From NCBI RefSeq assembly GCF_000143085.1, contig NC_014315.1:1513501-1577500 (forward strand): a stretch of 64,000 nt of DNA, written 5' to 3'. Numbering within the stretch: position 1 is the first letter of the stretch; the number at the start of each line of letters is the position of its first letter. Below the pieces are notes generated by a model. The model was not told the DNA's origin, made no database searches, and worked only from the letters and a program-made list of their open reading frames with translations. The position numbers and the translations under genes were made by a program. This stretch comes from Nitrosococcus watsonii C-113 (GTDB lineage: Bacteria; Pseudomonadota; Gammaproteobacteria; Nitrosococcales; Nitrosococcaceae). Positions 9,989 through 19,490 of the stretch are shown here, piece after piece.

Positions 9989-10588
9989 ATGGCCCTTCCT
10001 TCTCCTGCCCTGCCAACCCTCGTACTCGCCTCCAGTTCCCCTTACCGAGCAGAACTGTTAGCGCGTCTGAGACTGCCTTTTGAAAGCCACGCTCCCGATA
10101 TTGATGAAACCCCGCTACCCCAGGAGCAACCCGAAGAATTAGCTGCCCGTCTCGCGGAGACAAAAGCACAGATTGTAGGCGCTAAAACTTCTAATGCCTT
10201 GGTCATTGGTTCCGATCAGGTAGCGGTTCTGGAACAGCAAATGCTGGGAAAGCCAAAAACCCATGAACGGGCTTTACAACAATTGCAGGCCGCTTCGGGT
10301 CGAACAGTATTTTTTTATACCGGGCTTTGTCTCCTTAATACCGTTACTGGTGCAAGCAAAACCGTTGTCGAACCCTTCCAGGTCCGATTTCGTCAGCTCA
10401 CGGAGCAGCAAATAGACACCTACCTTCAACGGGAGCAACCTTATCAGTGCGCTGGTAGTTTCCGCTCCGAAGGATTAGGAATCGCCCTCATTCAACATCT
10501 CCAAGGGAACGATCCCAATGCCTTGGTTGGCCTCCCCCTTATTCGTTTAACCGAATTGCTGGAACAAGCCGGCTATCCAGTTTTATAA
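9989..10588 (+). CDS. yceF: Maf-family nucleotide pyrophosphatase, YceF subtype
   Basis: Hydrolyses non-canonical or modified NTPs to the monophosphate; the YceF subgroup prefers 7-methyl-GTP. Seen: the N-terminal L-A-S-S-S-P-Y-R-A-E-L-L loop, the conserved D-I-D-E-T-P, the catalytic G-S-D-Q-V region near residue 73, and the C-terminal C-A-G-S-F-R-S-E-G-L-G with D-P-N-A-L-V-G-L-P. The C-A-G-S-F-(K/R)-S-E-G block is closer to YceF than to the dTTP/UTP-specific YhdE type. Length 199 aa. It probably shares a transcript with pgm and converges on rsmA. Confidence 0.88.
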   Translation: MALPSPALPTLVLASSSPYRAELLARLRLPFESHAPDIDETPLPQEQPEELAARLAETKAQIVGAKTSNALVIGSDQVAVLEQQMLGKPKTHERALQQLQAASGRTVFFYTGLCLLNTVTGASKTVVEPFQVRFRQLTEQQIDTYLQREQPYQCAGSFRSEGLGIALIQHLQGNDPNALVGLPLIRLTELLEQAGYPVL

Positions 10589-10601
10589 CCTTAACCTTCT
10601 G

Positions 10602-10627
10602 CGCTATTGGGCCTGCAGCCAATAGCG
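10602..10627. terminator. hairpin between convergent yceF and rsmA
   Basis: CGCTATTGG and CCAATAGCG form a perfect 9-bp stem with an 8-base loop. It overlaps the rsmA stop codon and lies 14 bp after yceF. Its position between convergent genes suggests a bidirectional transcription end, but there is no clear T run on either side. Confidence 0.35.
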
Positions 10628-11398
10628 GGTCAAAGCAAGGTAATGCTCCAAGCTAACCGTCTCTGGCCGTTGCCGAGGATCAATCCCGAGGGCTATAAGC
10701 TCTGCTGAACTCAATAGACCTTTGAGCGCATTCGCCAAAGTCTTGCGGCGTTGGGAAAAGGCTTGGGAAACTACTCGATTGAGGGCCTCATGGGATATGT
10801 TTGGCGCTAGGGAAGGTTGATGGGGTCTCAACCGCACCACCATCGAATCCACTTTCGGCGGCGGTACAAAAGCGCCAGATTTGACCGTAAATAAAGGCTC
10901 AACTTCACAATAAAATTGCACCATTACACTCAAACGACCGTAATCCTTACCTCCAGGTTTGGCGGCCAGCCGGGTAACCACTTCCCGTTGCAGCATAAAA
11001 TGCATATCTTCCAGAATACCCACCTGGCCTAGCAAATGAAACAATAGGGGTGTGGAGATATTATAGGGTAAATTACCAACTACCCGCAGTCGCCGATTGT
11101 CATGGGCAAGCGTACGAAAATCAAAGGTTAAGCTGTCCACATTGTGCAGACGCAAATTCCCTTCCGAGGCGCATCTTTCGATCAGGTAAGCGGCCAAATC
11201 TCGATCTAACTCAATCGCCTCAAGCTGCCCAAGACAATGCAGCAGAGGAAGAGTTAAAGCTCCCTGACCAGGGCCAATTTCCACCATTAAATCCCCCAGC
11301 TTAGGCTTAATTGCCCTAATTAGGCGCTCAATGACTTGTTGATCGTGGAGGAAATGCTGTCCAAATCGCTTGCGTGCTCGATGGCCCAGGAGATTCAT
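10604..11398 (-). CDS. rsmA: 16S rRNA (adenine1518-N6/adenine1519-N6)-dimethyltransferase
   Basis: Dimethylates two adjacent adenines in the 3' terminal hairpin of 16S rRNA, a late 30S maturation step. Seen: R-K-R-F-G-Q-H-F-L-H-D at the start, the SAM-binding E-I-G-P-G-Q-G-A-L-T near residue 40, the catalytic N-L-P-Y-N-I-S-T-P-L, and the C-terminal Q-R-R-K-T-L-x-N-A. Length 264 aa. ATG at 11398. The usual coupling to pdxA is broken by an IS200/IS605-type element ending just before the start codon, and no good ribosome binding site remains upstream, so expression may depend on sequence brought by the element. No apaG follows. Confidence 0.94.
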   Translation of the reverse strand: MNLLGHRARKRFGQHFLHDQQVIERLIRAIKPKLGDLMVEIGPGQGALTLPLLHCLGQLEAIELDRDLAAYLIERCASEGNLRLHNVDSLTFDFRTLAHDNRRLRVVGNLPYNISTPLLFHLLGQVGILEDMHFMLQREVVTRLAAKPGGKDYGRLSVMVQFYCEVEPLFTVKSGAFVPPPKVDSMVVRLRPHQPSLAPNISHEALNRVVSQAFSQRRKTLANALKGLLSSAELIALGIDPRQRPETVSLEHYLALTRYWLQAQ

Positions 11399-12125
11399 AA
11401 AAATTGCGGCTGGAGACCGCCTCCTTTAGGGGGCTTCGGGGTGCCGTCTCTTGATTGATTGACTGACAAGAATATTCTATATTTGAGAGTATGAAGCTTG
11501 TCGCTAACCTCAAATTGAACCCGACGCCTGATCAAGAACGCGCTTTGCGTTTGACGCTTGAACGTTGTAATGTGGCATGTAACTGGCTTTCCGAACGGGC
11601 TTGGCAGACCAAGACCTTTCGGCAGTTCGATTTGCATAAAATCTCCTATCAAGACCTTCGCGTTAAATTTCAACTGTCCGCGCAAGTAGCGGTGCGTTGC
11701 ATTGCCAAAGTAGCAGATGCTTATAAGCTGGATCAGAAAACTAAATGCACCTTTCGAAAGCATTCGGCCCAGCCTTATGATGATCGGATCTTGCGCTTTG
11801 TTACTGATGAGAAAGTCTCTCTCTGGCTGCTCTCTGGCAGAGAAAAGATTGGCTACGTGTGTGGCGATCACCAACACCAATTGCTTGCACACCGAAAAGG
11901 CGAGGTCGATTTGATGTTCGTGCGTGGCAAGTGGTATTTGGCCGCCGTGTGCGACTTTAACGATCCTAAGCTGAGTTTCGGTGTGTGGAATGCGGGCACA
12001 GCAACAACGCAGACCATAACGCCGCTGGCAACATTGCCAGAAGGGGTATCGTAACTGATCCTATGTTTGCGCATGAGTGTGTTCCTTGTGCAGTGGAAAG
12101 CCGTCTGCTTTAGCTGACGGAACAG
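11399..12125 (+). mobile_element. IS200/IS605-type element, internally deleted
   Basis: The interval exactly fills the space between the rsmA start and the pdxA stop. Terminal hairpins are visible: GCCTCC-TTTA-GGGGGC at 11419-11434 (one G-T pair) and CCGTCTGC-TTTA-GCTGACGG at 12101-12120 (one mismatch). Both have TTTA loops, as expected of subterminal hairpins recognised by TnpA. Inside lies a tnpB remnant and no tnpA. The exact ends are not fixed. The element is non-autonomous and would need TnpA in trans. Confidence 0.7.
11491..12113 (+). pseudogene. tnpB: TnpB-like RNA-guided nuclease gene, internally deleted and frameshifted
   Basis: The N-terminal half (from ATG 11491, about 165 residues) has the TnpB/OrfB start K-L-x-L-N-P-T-P-D-Q-E-R-A-L and the C-N-W-L-S-E-R-A-W block. 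After F-N-D-P-K-L-S-F the frame loses identity. From about 11975 another frame encodes the second half of a TnpB zinc ribbon (C-V-E-C-G-H-S-N-N-A-D-H-N-A-A-G-N-I-A) and runs to a TAG at 12111-12113. The RuvC-like catalytic region between them is missing. Full TnpB proteins have about 400 residues, so roughly half the gene is deleted. It cannot be an active nuclease. Confidence 0.85.
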
Positions 12126-13121
12126 TTACTTTGGCGGCTGCTGTCTCTCTGCCATTGCTAACGCCGCCTCCACAGCAGCTTGCAAGCTACCGCTTTCTAC
12201 CGGGCCATTACCAGCAAGATCCAAAGCGGTGCCATGATCCACTGAAGTACGAATAATAGGCAGCCCCAAGGTAATATTGACCGCTTGCCCAAAACCTACA
12301 TGTTTAAGCACGGGCAACCCCTGATCATGGTACATAGCGAGCACTGCATCCGCTTCTTTCAGGTAACGGGGCACAAACAAGGTATCCGCCGGCAAGGGTC
12401 CGAGTAACTGCATCCCCTGAGCCCGGAGAGTTGCCAGAACCGGCTCGATGATTTCCATCTCCTCACGCCCCAAATGCCCTCCCTCCCCTGCATGGGGATT
12501 CAAGCCGCAGACTAAAATACGCGGCTTGGAAATTCCAAAACGCCGCCTCAAATCCCCGTGCAGTATCCGCAGCGTCCCCTCCAATCCTTGGCGAGTGATC
12601 GCGGCACTGACCTCACGCAAGGGTAAATGGGTAGTGGCTAACGCAACCCGCAGTCCGGGTGCGGTCAACATCATCACTACTTGGGAGCGGTTGCACAACT
12701 GGGCTAAAAATTCAGTATGACCACTAAAAGACACGCCTGACTGATTGATAATCCCTTTATGGACGGGACCGGTAACCAAGGCGGAAAACTCTCCTTGCAA
12801 GCAACCTGCTACGCTGCGCCGCAAACACGCTAAAACATACGCCGTATTCCCTGGAGACAAACAGCCCGCGGTAACAGGGACGGGGGCTCGCAACGGGAGA
12901 ACCTTCAATGTCCCGGAGACCCCTGGCTCCGGCGGCCGGGCAGGATCATAGGACTCAAACACCAGGGCTAACCCTCGCTGCTGCGCCCGTTGGCGTAGAA
13001 CTTCTGGATCGGCCACCACAACCAACTCATATTCTCGCCGCTGGCAAGCCAATTGGATCGAGATATCCGGACCAATGCCAGCAGGCTCACCAGGAGTAAG
13101 GGCCAATCGCAGGCAAGCCAT
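12126..13121 (-). CDS. pdxA: 4-hydroxythreonine-4-phosphate dehydrogenase
   Basis: NAD-dependent oxidation of 4-phosphohydroxy-L-threonine in pyridoxal-5'-phosphate synthesis. Seen: N-terminal [11 protein letters not shown], the substrate/metal segment S-G-H-T-E-F-L near residue 133, [11 protein letters not shown] with a metal-binding His, and the C-terminal A-M-Y-H-D-Q-G-L-P and R-T-S-V-D-H-G-T-A. Length 331 aa, normal. It sits 21 bp after surA in the conserved lptD-surA-pdxA-rsmA order. The IS200/IS605 remnant starts right after its stop codon. Confidence 0.94.
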   Translation of the reverse strand: MACLRLALTPGEPAGIGPDISIQLACQRREYELVVVADPEVLRQRAQQRGLALVFESYDPARPPEPGVSGTLKVLPLRAPVPVTAGCLSPGNTAYVLACLRRSVAGCLQGEFSALVTGPVHKGIINQSGVSFSGHTEFLAQLCNRSQVVMMLTAPGLRVALATTHLPLREVSAAITRQGLEGTLRILHGDLRRRFGISKPRILVCGLNPHAGEGGHLGREEMEIIEPVLATLRAQGMQLLGPLPADTLFVPRYLKEADAVLAMYHDQGLPVLKHVGFGQAVNITLGLPIIRTSVDHGTALDLAGNGPVESGSLQAAVEAALAMAERQQPPK

Positions 13122-13142
13122 AATTAATTACTACCACCTCTT

Positions 13143-14423
13143 TCAGTTATCTACACGATACTCTACATAGGCTTCATCTCGAAGCTGACGGAGCCAATTT
13201 TCCAGTTCTTCTTCGACCTTACGCTGGTGAATCTCCGTCTTCGCTCGATTACGGTTAAATTCTTCGGTTACATTTTCTTGCCGCCGATCCAAAACTTGCA
13301 CCACATGCCAGCCAAACTGAGTTTTAAAAGGTTCACTGATTTCCCCCGGCTCAAGGGAGCGCATCGCTTCTTCAAAACGAGGGATCATCTGTCCTGGACT
13401 GACCCAACCAAGATCGCCACCTTTCAAGGCACTGGCTTTATCATCAGAATGGGCCTGCGCCAGTTCAGAAAAATCATCGCCGCTTAAAATTCGCTGGCGT
13501 AGCTGGCTAAGCCGAAGCTGCACCTCCTGCTCGCTGGCCAATTCGTCGGCGCGAAGCAGAATATGGCGGGCCTGGGTCTGGGTAACGAGCTGCTGCCCCC
13601 CCTCACCTCGATACTCCAGGAGCTTTACGATGTGGAAACCGCTAGGGCTGCGAATGAGCTTACTTATTTCACCTACCTGAAGTTGAGGAACTACATCGAC
13701 GAACAACGTGGGAAGCTGTCCCACTTTGCGCCAACCCAAATCGCCCCCCTCTAACGCTTGTTGCCCATCGGAGTAGGTGACCGCCACCTTCTGAAAATCC
13801 GTTCCTTCCCGCAGCTGCTGTAATACCTGCTCAGCCTTGGCCTTGGCCCCTTGAACCTGCTCCGGCGAAGCAGCTTCAGGCACTGTAATCAAAATATGGG
13901 CCAAATGATATTGAGCATCCTGGTTGCCGTGTTTTTTCTGGGTTGCCAAAAAATTATCGATCTCTGCCTTGCTCACGCTCACCCGGTCATTCACCTCCCG
14001 TTTATGGAGTTGGGAAATGATCAGCTCCTTACGGATATTCTCGCGAAAGTTAGGAAAATCATAACCATCTTGCTCTAAGACATTGCGAAATTGACTCAAC
14101 GTGAGCCCATTATTCTGAGCAATCCGGCCCAAGGCTTCATTGAGGGTTTCATCACCCACCTGAATACCCGTGCGGGCAGCCAACTGTAGTTGCAACTGTT
14201 CCATGACCAACCGCTCCAATACCTGCCGCTCTAGCACATAGCCTGGAGGAAGTGACGTTCCCTGAGCCGCCAATTGGTCCTGAACGGTACGGACCATCTG
14301 CTCTAATTCGCTTTCCAGCACTATATCCTCATTCACTACCGCTACGATACGATCAAGGCTCATAGTCGCAAAACTACCCATAGTCCAAAATAGGACAACA
14401 ATAGCAACCAGCACTTTTCCCAT
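13143..14423 (-). CDS. surA: periplasmic chaperone / peptidyl-prolyl isomerase SurA
   Basis: Periplasmic chaperone that delivers unfolded outer-membrane proteins to the BAM complex. Seen: a short signal peptide (about 1-20, V-L-V-A-I-V-V-L-F-W-T-M-G-S-F-A), a SurA N-terminal domain starting at L-D-R-I-V-A-V-V-N, and two parvulin domains (about 175-275 and 285-385), each with the A-x-H-I-L opening and G-G-D-L-G-W. The helical C-terminus carries D-E-A-Y-V-E-Y-R. Length 426 aa (E. coli 428). It lies between lptD, its client, and pdxA. Confidence 0.94.
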   Translation of the reverse strand: MGKVLVAIVVLFWTMGSFATMSLDRIVAVVNEDIVLESELEQMVRTVQDQLAAQGTSLPPGYVLERQVLERLVMEQLQLQLAARTGIQVGDETLNEALGRIAQNNGLTLSQFRNVLEQDGYDFPNFRENIRKELIISQLHKREVNDRVSVSKAEIDNFLATQKKHGNQDAQYHLAHILITVPEAASPEQVQGAKAKAEQVLQQLREGTDFQKVAVTYSDGQQALEGGDLGWRKVGQLPTLFVDVVPQLQVGEISKLIRSPSGFHIVKLLEYRGEGGQQLVTQTQARHILLRADELASEQEVQLRLSQLRQRILSGDDFSELAQAHSDDKASALKGGDLGWVSPGQMIPRFEEAMRSLEPGEISEPFKTQFGWHVVQVLDRRQENVTEEFNRNRAKTEIHQRKVEEELENWLRQLRDEAYVEYRVDN

Positions 14424-14503
14424 AGCTACTCCCTCATCTGCTCAGATGGTGAGATTACCAGCTACGATAAAAATTCCAATAACCATTACTGCATATTCAC
14501 CAG

Positions 14504-16720
14504 TTAGAATTGTTCGCTATAGCCCAATACCGAGCGTTCTAGCAGCCTTTCCACGTTTTGGCCCACATTGCCTAATCCTTTTAACTCCAGTTGGACCAAA
14601 ATCGAATTATTTCTGTCTCCCTCGATATTGGTAATATAGCTGCGGCCCACCAACCGTATTGCCCAGCAACAGCTGTCATATTCCACCCCCCCCAGCATTT
14701 CAAGGAGACGGCCATCGGTAATTGACTGATACCAGCGCCCCACCACATTCCAGTTATCCGCAATCGGATAGCGCCCAGAGACATCAACTTGTTCTAGAAA
14801 ATCCCGGCGAAAACGGTAATTAATATTAAATAGACCGCCCTCATTGCCACGGTAGTGCAGCTCAGCCGCGCCTAGAGCAGTTTGTTCTGTATGAGGATCA
14901 AAACGCAATTCTCCTCGCAGGGACCACGCCTGGGCTAATCGAGCAGCTACTTCTCCAATAACCAGCGAGCTTGAATCTGTCTCCTCGGCAAAACCAGGCA
15001 TTGTAACCTTACGATCACGAAAAAACTGAATCTGGCCAATAGATGCCCGAAGTAGCTCCGCCCCCGTATTGGACTGAAGCAAACGAGTCGTAACCGCCAG
15101 TGTAAGCTGATTGGCATCGTTAAGACGATCGGCGCCGGTAAAACGGTTGGGTTGGAAAAGCCGGCTGAAATAAAAATCCAGCGGGGCGCTATCAAAAACT
15201 GGAAGAGCTTCCTGGTTTTCAAAAGGGACATACAGATAGTAGGCGCGTGGCTCCAGCGTTTGGCGTACATCATTTCCCCACAAAGTTAGCGAACGCTCAA
15301 ATATGGCCCCTGTATCCATGCTAAAAATAGGCAAGGTGCGGCTCAATGTACTGTCCGTGCCTGCAGGAGCATGCTCCAGAAAATAGCGGGTATCCCGCAC
15401 ACCGATGCTAGGCGTGAAGAAAGTGCCCGGAGTCCGAAAAGGCAAGCTCACAGTCGGCCAAAAATCTAAGCGCAACGCCCCCGTGGGCGGGCCGGCATCC
15501 CGACCAAAGCGTACTACTTCCCCGTGAAAATCCACATCCAGCCCTAACAACTGATCCGGGAAAAACCCGTCCACCAAGAATTGAGGCAAACGTTGATACG
15601 GCCGCGCGGAGGCGGGGATGCTCCGATCAATGGTTTGAAATCCTTGAAAACGCCCTAGGGCATTCCAGCCGTTGCCTTGATAGCCTATGTCCAAGGAATT
15701 ATTTAAAACGGTGGTACTCGCAATACTCAAGCTATTCCCGAAATCCTCAAAATATCTATCGTCAGAAACAAGATTGAGATCAAGGTTGGTAAACCATCGC
15801 GGTCGGGGACTACCGCTGTGGCGATAGGAAAAAGCGCCGCGATAATCATCTCTTTTCGCATCATGGGGCAAAAAAGAACCCCTTATTCGACCGAAATTAC
15901 TAGGATTAAGATAGCGCACTTCCCCCTCCATCATGGGGCCTCTCTGGGAGAGATAACGGGGAGTCAGGGTAGCATCCAGATTGGGCGCGATATTCCAATA
16001 ATAGGGGGTGCTAGCATCTATGCCTGAATTACTGGATCTTCCGGCTGAAGGTACAAGAAAGCCGGATTTACGCCTGTCATCGATAGGAAAACGTAGAAAA
16101 GGGACATAGAACACCGTCGTATCCCAGAGTTTAAGGCGAGCGCCGCGAGCCCAACCCACCCCTTCTTCGTGATCCAAACTCACTCGATCCGCCTTCAACT
16201 GCCAAGCATGGTTTCCAATATCGCAAGTCGTAAAGGTGGCCTCCCGCAGCTCGGTCTTGATAGAACTCTCCCGTTCTACCTCCCCCGCCTCTCCACGGGC
16301 ATGATAATCCCGCAGAAAATAACGGGCGTTTTCCGCCTCACCAATATCGGTCTCCAAATTTACTTTAGCGGAATCACTAATAACATCCATGGTGGCGTCC
16401 TGATAGCGCACATCGCCAAAAGCTTCCACAGTATCATTCGGCTTATCGTAAAACACCTCATCAGCATCTAACCACTGCCCCCGGCGTCTAAATTTAACAT
16501 CGCCGCTAAAAACGGAGACCCCATCTTTTTCGGATTCGACTCGATCAGCCTCAACATTCACCGGCCCCCTAGGCTCAGGGTCTAGCAATTCCTCTGAAGC
16601 TGGTTCGATAAACGATCCGCACTTCTCCCACTGGGGTATCTGTGCCCGAGCTATAGGGACTAACCCTGACAGAAAGAAAAAAAGCCCCGCGAATAAAATA
16701 ATGTTTTTTTTATGTTCCAC
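14504..16720 (-). CDS. lptD: LPS-assembly outer-membrane protein LptD
   Basis: Outer-membrane beta-barrel that inserts lipopolysaccharide into the outer leaflet with LptE. Seen: a signal peptide (about 1-26, ending A-R-A), an OstA-type periplasmic domain with V-E-A-D-R-V-E and F-S-G-D-V-K-F, then a long barrel domain rich in alternating aromatic strands. Four cysteines are placed as in LptD: W-E-K-C near residue 34, F-T-T-C-D-I-G-N in the middle and an adjacent pair in Y-D-S-C-C-W near the end. This is consistent with the two interdomain disulphides. Length 738 aa. The start is a GTG at 16720; no ATG lies near and the ribosome binding site is weak. Confidence 0.92.
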   Translation of the reverse strand: MEHKKNIILFAGLFFFLSGLVPIARAQIPQWEKCGSFIEPASEELLDPEPRGPVNVEADRVESEKDGVSVFSGDVKFRRRGQWLDADEVFYDKPNDTVEAFGDVRYQDATMDVISDSAKVNLETDIGEAENARYFLRDYHARGEAGEVERESSIKTELREATFTTCDIGNHAWQLKADRVSLDHEEGVGWARGARLKLWDTTVFYVPFLRFPIDDRRKSGFLVPSAGRSSNSGIDASTPYYWNIAPNLDATLTPRYLSQRGPMMEGEVRYLNPSNFGRIRGSFLPHDAKRDDYRGAFSYRHSGSPRPRWFTNLDLNLVSDDRYFEDFGNSLSIASTTVLNNSLDIGYQGNGWNALGRFQGFQTIDRSIPASARPYQRLPQFLVDGFFPDQLLGLDVDFHGEVVRFGRDAGPPTGALRLDFWPTVSLPFRTPGTFFTPSIGVRDTRYFLEHAPAGTDSTLSRTLPIFSMDTGAIFERSLTLWGNDVRQTLEPRAYYLYVPFENQEALPVFDSAPLDFYFSRLFQPNRFTGADRLNDANQLTLAVTTRLLQSNTGAELLRASIGQIQFFRDRKVTMPGFAEETDSSSLVIGEVAARLAQAWSLRGELRFDPHTEQTALGAAELHYRGNEGGLFNINYRFRRDFLEQVDVSGRYPIADNWNVVGRWYQSITDGRLLEMLGGVEYDSCCWAIRLVGRSYITNIEGDRNNSILVQLELKGLGNVGQNVERLLERSVLGYSEQF

Positions 16721-16894
16721 ACTGTATGAGTATTATTTAATGGTGCGTAAAAATCGCACAGAATACCCTGATCTTCAGAATTTATTAACAAATTACATGA
16801 AATTCTCAGTCTACAGCGGTGGTGAGCCAGCAAAAACCAGCACCCAAACCTTAGATTTAGCGAAAATGCTTTGCGTTTAACTATAAAAGAAATC

Positions 16895-16923
16895 TTGACA
16901 TATTGCCGTCAAACACATATAGT
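16895..16923 (+). promoter_or_regulatory. sigma-70 promoter for the tRNA-Ala/tRNA-Glu unit
   Basis: TTGACA (16895-16900), 17-base spacer, TATAGT (16918-16923), then a short discriminator; the tRNA begins 16 bases later. This is a near-consensus vegetative promoter, as expected for stable RNA. Confidence 0.85.
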
Positions 16924-16939
16924 GCACGTTTCTTTTGCA

Positions 16940-17015
<76 letters not shown>

Positions 17016-17065
17016 GGTACCCGGTGCATCAAGGTGTATCACAAACCCAGGCAACAATAGAAACT

Positions 17066-17142
17066 GTCCCCATCGTCTAGACGGCCTAGGACACCGCCCT
17101 TTCACGGCGGTAACAGGGGTTCGAATCCCCTTGGGGACGCCA
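17066..17142 (+). tRNA. tRNA-Glu (anticodon TTC)
   Basis: 77 nt with encoded CCA. The acceptor stem pairs GTCCCCA with TGGGGAC, discriminator G. Anticodon stem CCGCC/GGCGG with loop CTTTCAC, anticodon TTC. T arm AGGGG-TTCGAAT-CCCCT. An open frame on the opposite strand across it is an artefact. Confidence 0.97.
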
Positions 17143-17482
17143 CTTCAACGGCGCAGGAGAAATCTTGCGGTGCAGTACCCTGCTACTGACAATGAGCCAC
17201 CACCCTACCATCAGCTCGATTACGTGGTCGGCGGTCCTCCATAGCCAGGCACCAAGAATGGCGGCAGTAAAACTAAAACAAAACACTCCTTCCAGCCAAC
17301 GCCTATTAGGGAACAGCCGCGTTGATAGGATACTTATCCAGCGCAGTATTCTAGACAGCAACACAATCAATAAAATAGCTTCCATAAGCAATATTCTGAC
17401 ACTCATAAAATCCAAGATAACCAGAAGCGAAGTCTACGAAATGGCTATCGTATTAGAAATGCTCTCTGGGAAAGCATGCCCC
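17143..17482. other. intergenic region between tRNA-Glu and the CRISPR array
   Basis: 340 bp with no supported gene. On the minus strand an open frame (17415 to 17086) begins with a hydrophobic stretch but ends inside the antisense of tRNA-Glu, giving the common R-P-Q-G-D-S-N-P-C-Y-R-R-E-R-A-V-S artefact, and has a weak start. No further or degenerate CRISPR repeats were found on this leader-distal side. Confidence 0.5.
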
Positions 17483-17572
17483 TCGGTTCATCCCCACGCC
17501 TGTGGGGAACGGGGGGAAGTAGAAGTGATGGAAACCGATGATCTCGGTTCATCCCCACGCCTGTGGGGAACG
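17483..17572 (-). CRISPR. minimal type I-E CRISPR array: two repeats, one spacer
   Basis: Two identical 29-bp repeats at 17483-17511 and 17544-17572; the core on the minus strand is GTTCCCCACAGGCGTGGGG followed by ATGAACCG. The palindrome CCCCAC/GTGGGG forms the Cas6e hairpin. Period 61 bp, giving one 32-bp spacer (17512-17543), the exact I-E geometry. The minus-strand orientation matches E. coli I-E repeats, so the leader lies at the higher coordinates, next to cas2. With only one spacer the array is at minimal size. Confidence 0.93.
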
Positions 17573-17689
17573 GACTTATTCTAACTTTTTGTTAAATAAA
17601 ACAAAAAGTGGTTCTTAAATTTCCACCGAGAAATTGACTGAACCGATAAGCCTTTTCGATAGTGTAGCAGTTCTTTTAATTCCTTATTT
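17573..17689 (-). promoter_or_regulatory. putative CRISPR leader with a perfect AT-rich palindrome
   Basis: A 117-bp AT-rich stretch between the leader-end repeat and the end of cas2, the usual place for a type I-E leader. It contains a perfect 10-bp inverted repeat, ACTTTTTGTT (17584-17593) and AACAAAAAGT (17600-17609), separated by AAATAA and starting 11 bp from the repeat. It should contain the crRNA promoter and an adaptation site. No clear IHF consensus was verified. Confidence 0.6.
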
Positions 17690-18884
<1,195 letters not shown>

Positions 18885-18887
18885 GGG

Positions 18888-19490
18888 TTAAATCCTCGCC
18901 AGACTCAAAAGACCACAGCCAAAAGCTTTGGCGGGGCCAATTCCCGTTTGGATCAACGCCGCCAAAACACGGGGATTAACTACCTGGAAGACCCCATCAA
19001 AGGTAACGGTCACCAATTTACCAGCCTTGCCATTTTTTCTAAAATATAAGGGTGGCCGCAGCGTTGGGATAACGCTCTCTAACATTGCAGCCCCACTCAG
19101 CTTGCGTGATAACCATGCTTCTTGCTGTTCCTCCTGTAGCAACGGCACCCGGCATGACTTCACCACCCCTTTCCGATTTAGCCGGCCTTCACCGTCGCGA
19201 ATGGTTTTGATGGGATTGGCGATAAGCCGGAAGCGCAAAAACTGGCCACTATGCAGGGAAAGTGGATAGTCCCGGCGAGCTACGACTCTAATACCTGCGG
19301 CCGCCTCCCCTGGGGCTGCTTCTGATTGCAGCAGCAATTGGACGTTTTGACCTGGTCGGGGGCATTCCATTCGAAATAAAAAACTGCGCTCGGCAACTCC
19401 CTGGCCCGGAAACAGTTGCCAGAGAGAGCGATGCCATTGATAGGGATCGCGGGCATAGCGCCAGTCGATTTCAATCTTGCTCAGGTACAT
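18888..19490 (-). CDS. cas6e: CRISPR pre-crRNA endoribonuclease Cas6e (Cse3/CasE)
   Basis: Cleaves the repeat hairpin to make crRNA and stays bound as the Cascade head. Seen: M-Y-L-S-K-I-E-I-D-W-R at the start; a His near residue 20 (Y-Q-W-H-R-S-L-W), the usual catalytic position; and the C-terminal glycine loop G-I-G-P-A-K-A-F-G-C-G-L-L. About 200 aa. The ATG at 19490 is preferred over an upstream in-frame start at 19568 because it gives the family N-terminus. It overlaps the end of cas5e by 20 bp. Confidence 0.92.
   Translation of the reverse strand: MYLSKIEIDWRYARDPYQWHRSLWQLFPGQGVAERSFLFRMECPRPGQNVQLLLQSEAAPGEAAAGIRVVARRDYPLSLHSGQFLRFRLIANPIKTIRDGEGRLNRKGVVKSCRVPLLQEEQQEAWLSRKLSGAAMLESVIPTLRPPLYFRKNGKAGKLVTVTFDGVFQVVNPRVLAALIQTGIGPAKAFGCGLLSLARI

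Noticed and set aside
11491..12054. A 187-codon frame as a complete small TnpB
   Set aside because: The RuvC-like region is missing and the zinc-ribbon end continues in another frame, so this is a deletion derivative.
17086..17415. Minus-strand frame of about 109 codons with a hydrophobic start, overlapping tRNA-Glu
   Set aside because: Its C-terminus is the antisense of tRNA-Glu, a well-known spurious ORF, and the start has only a weak site. The hydrophobic first half is not enough to support a gene.
17143..17482. Possible extra degenerate CRISPR repeats on the leader-distal side
   Set aside because: No stretch resembling the CCCCAC/GTGGGG palindrome with the ATGAACCG end was found.
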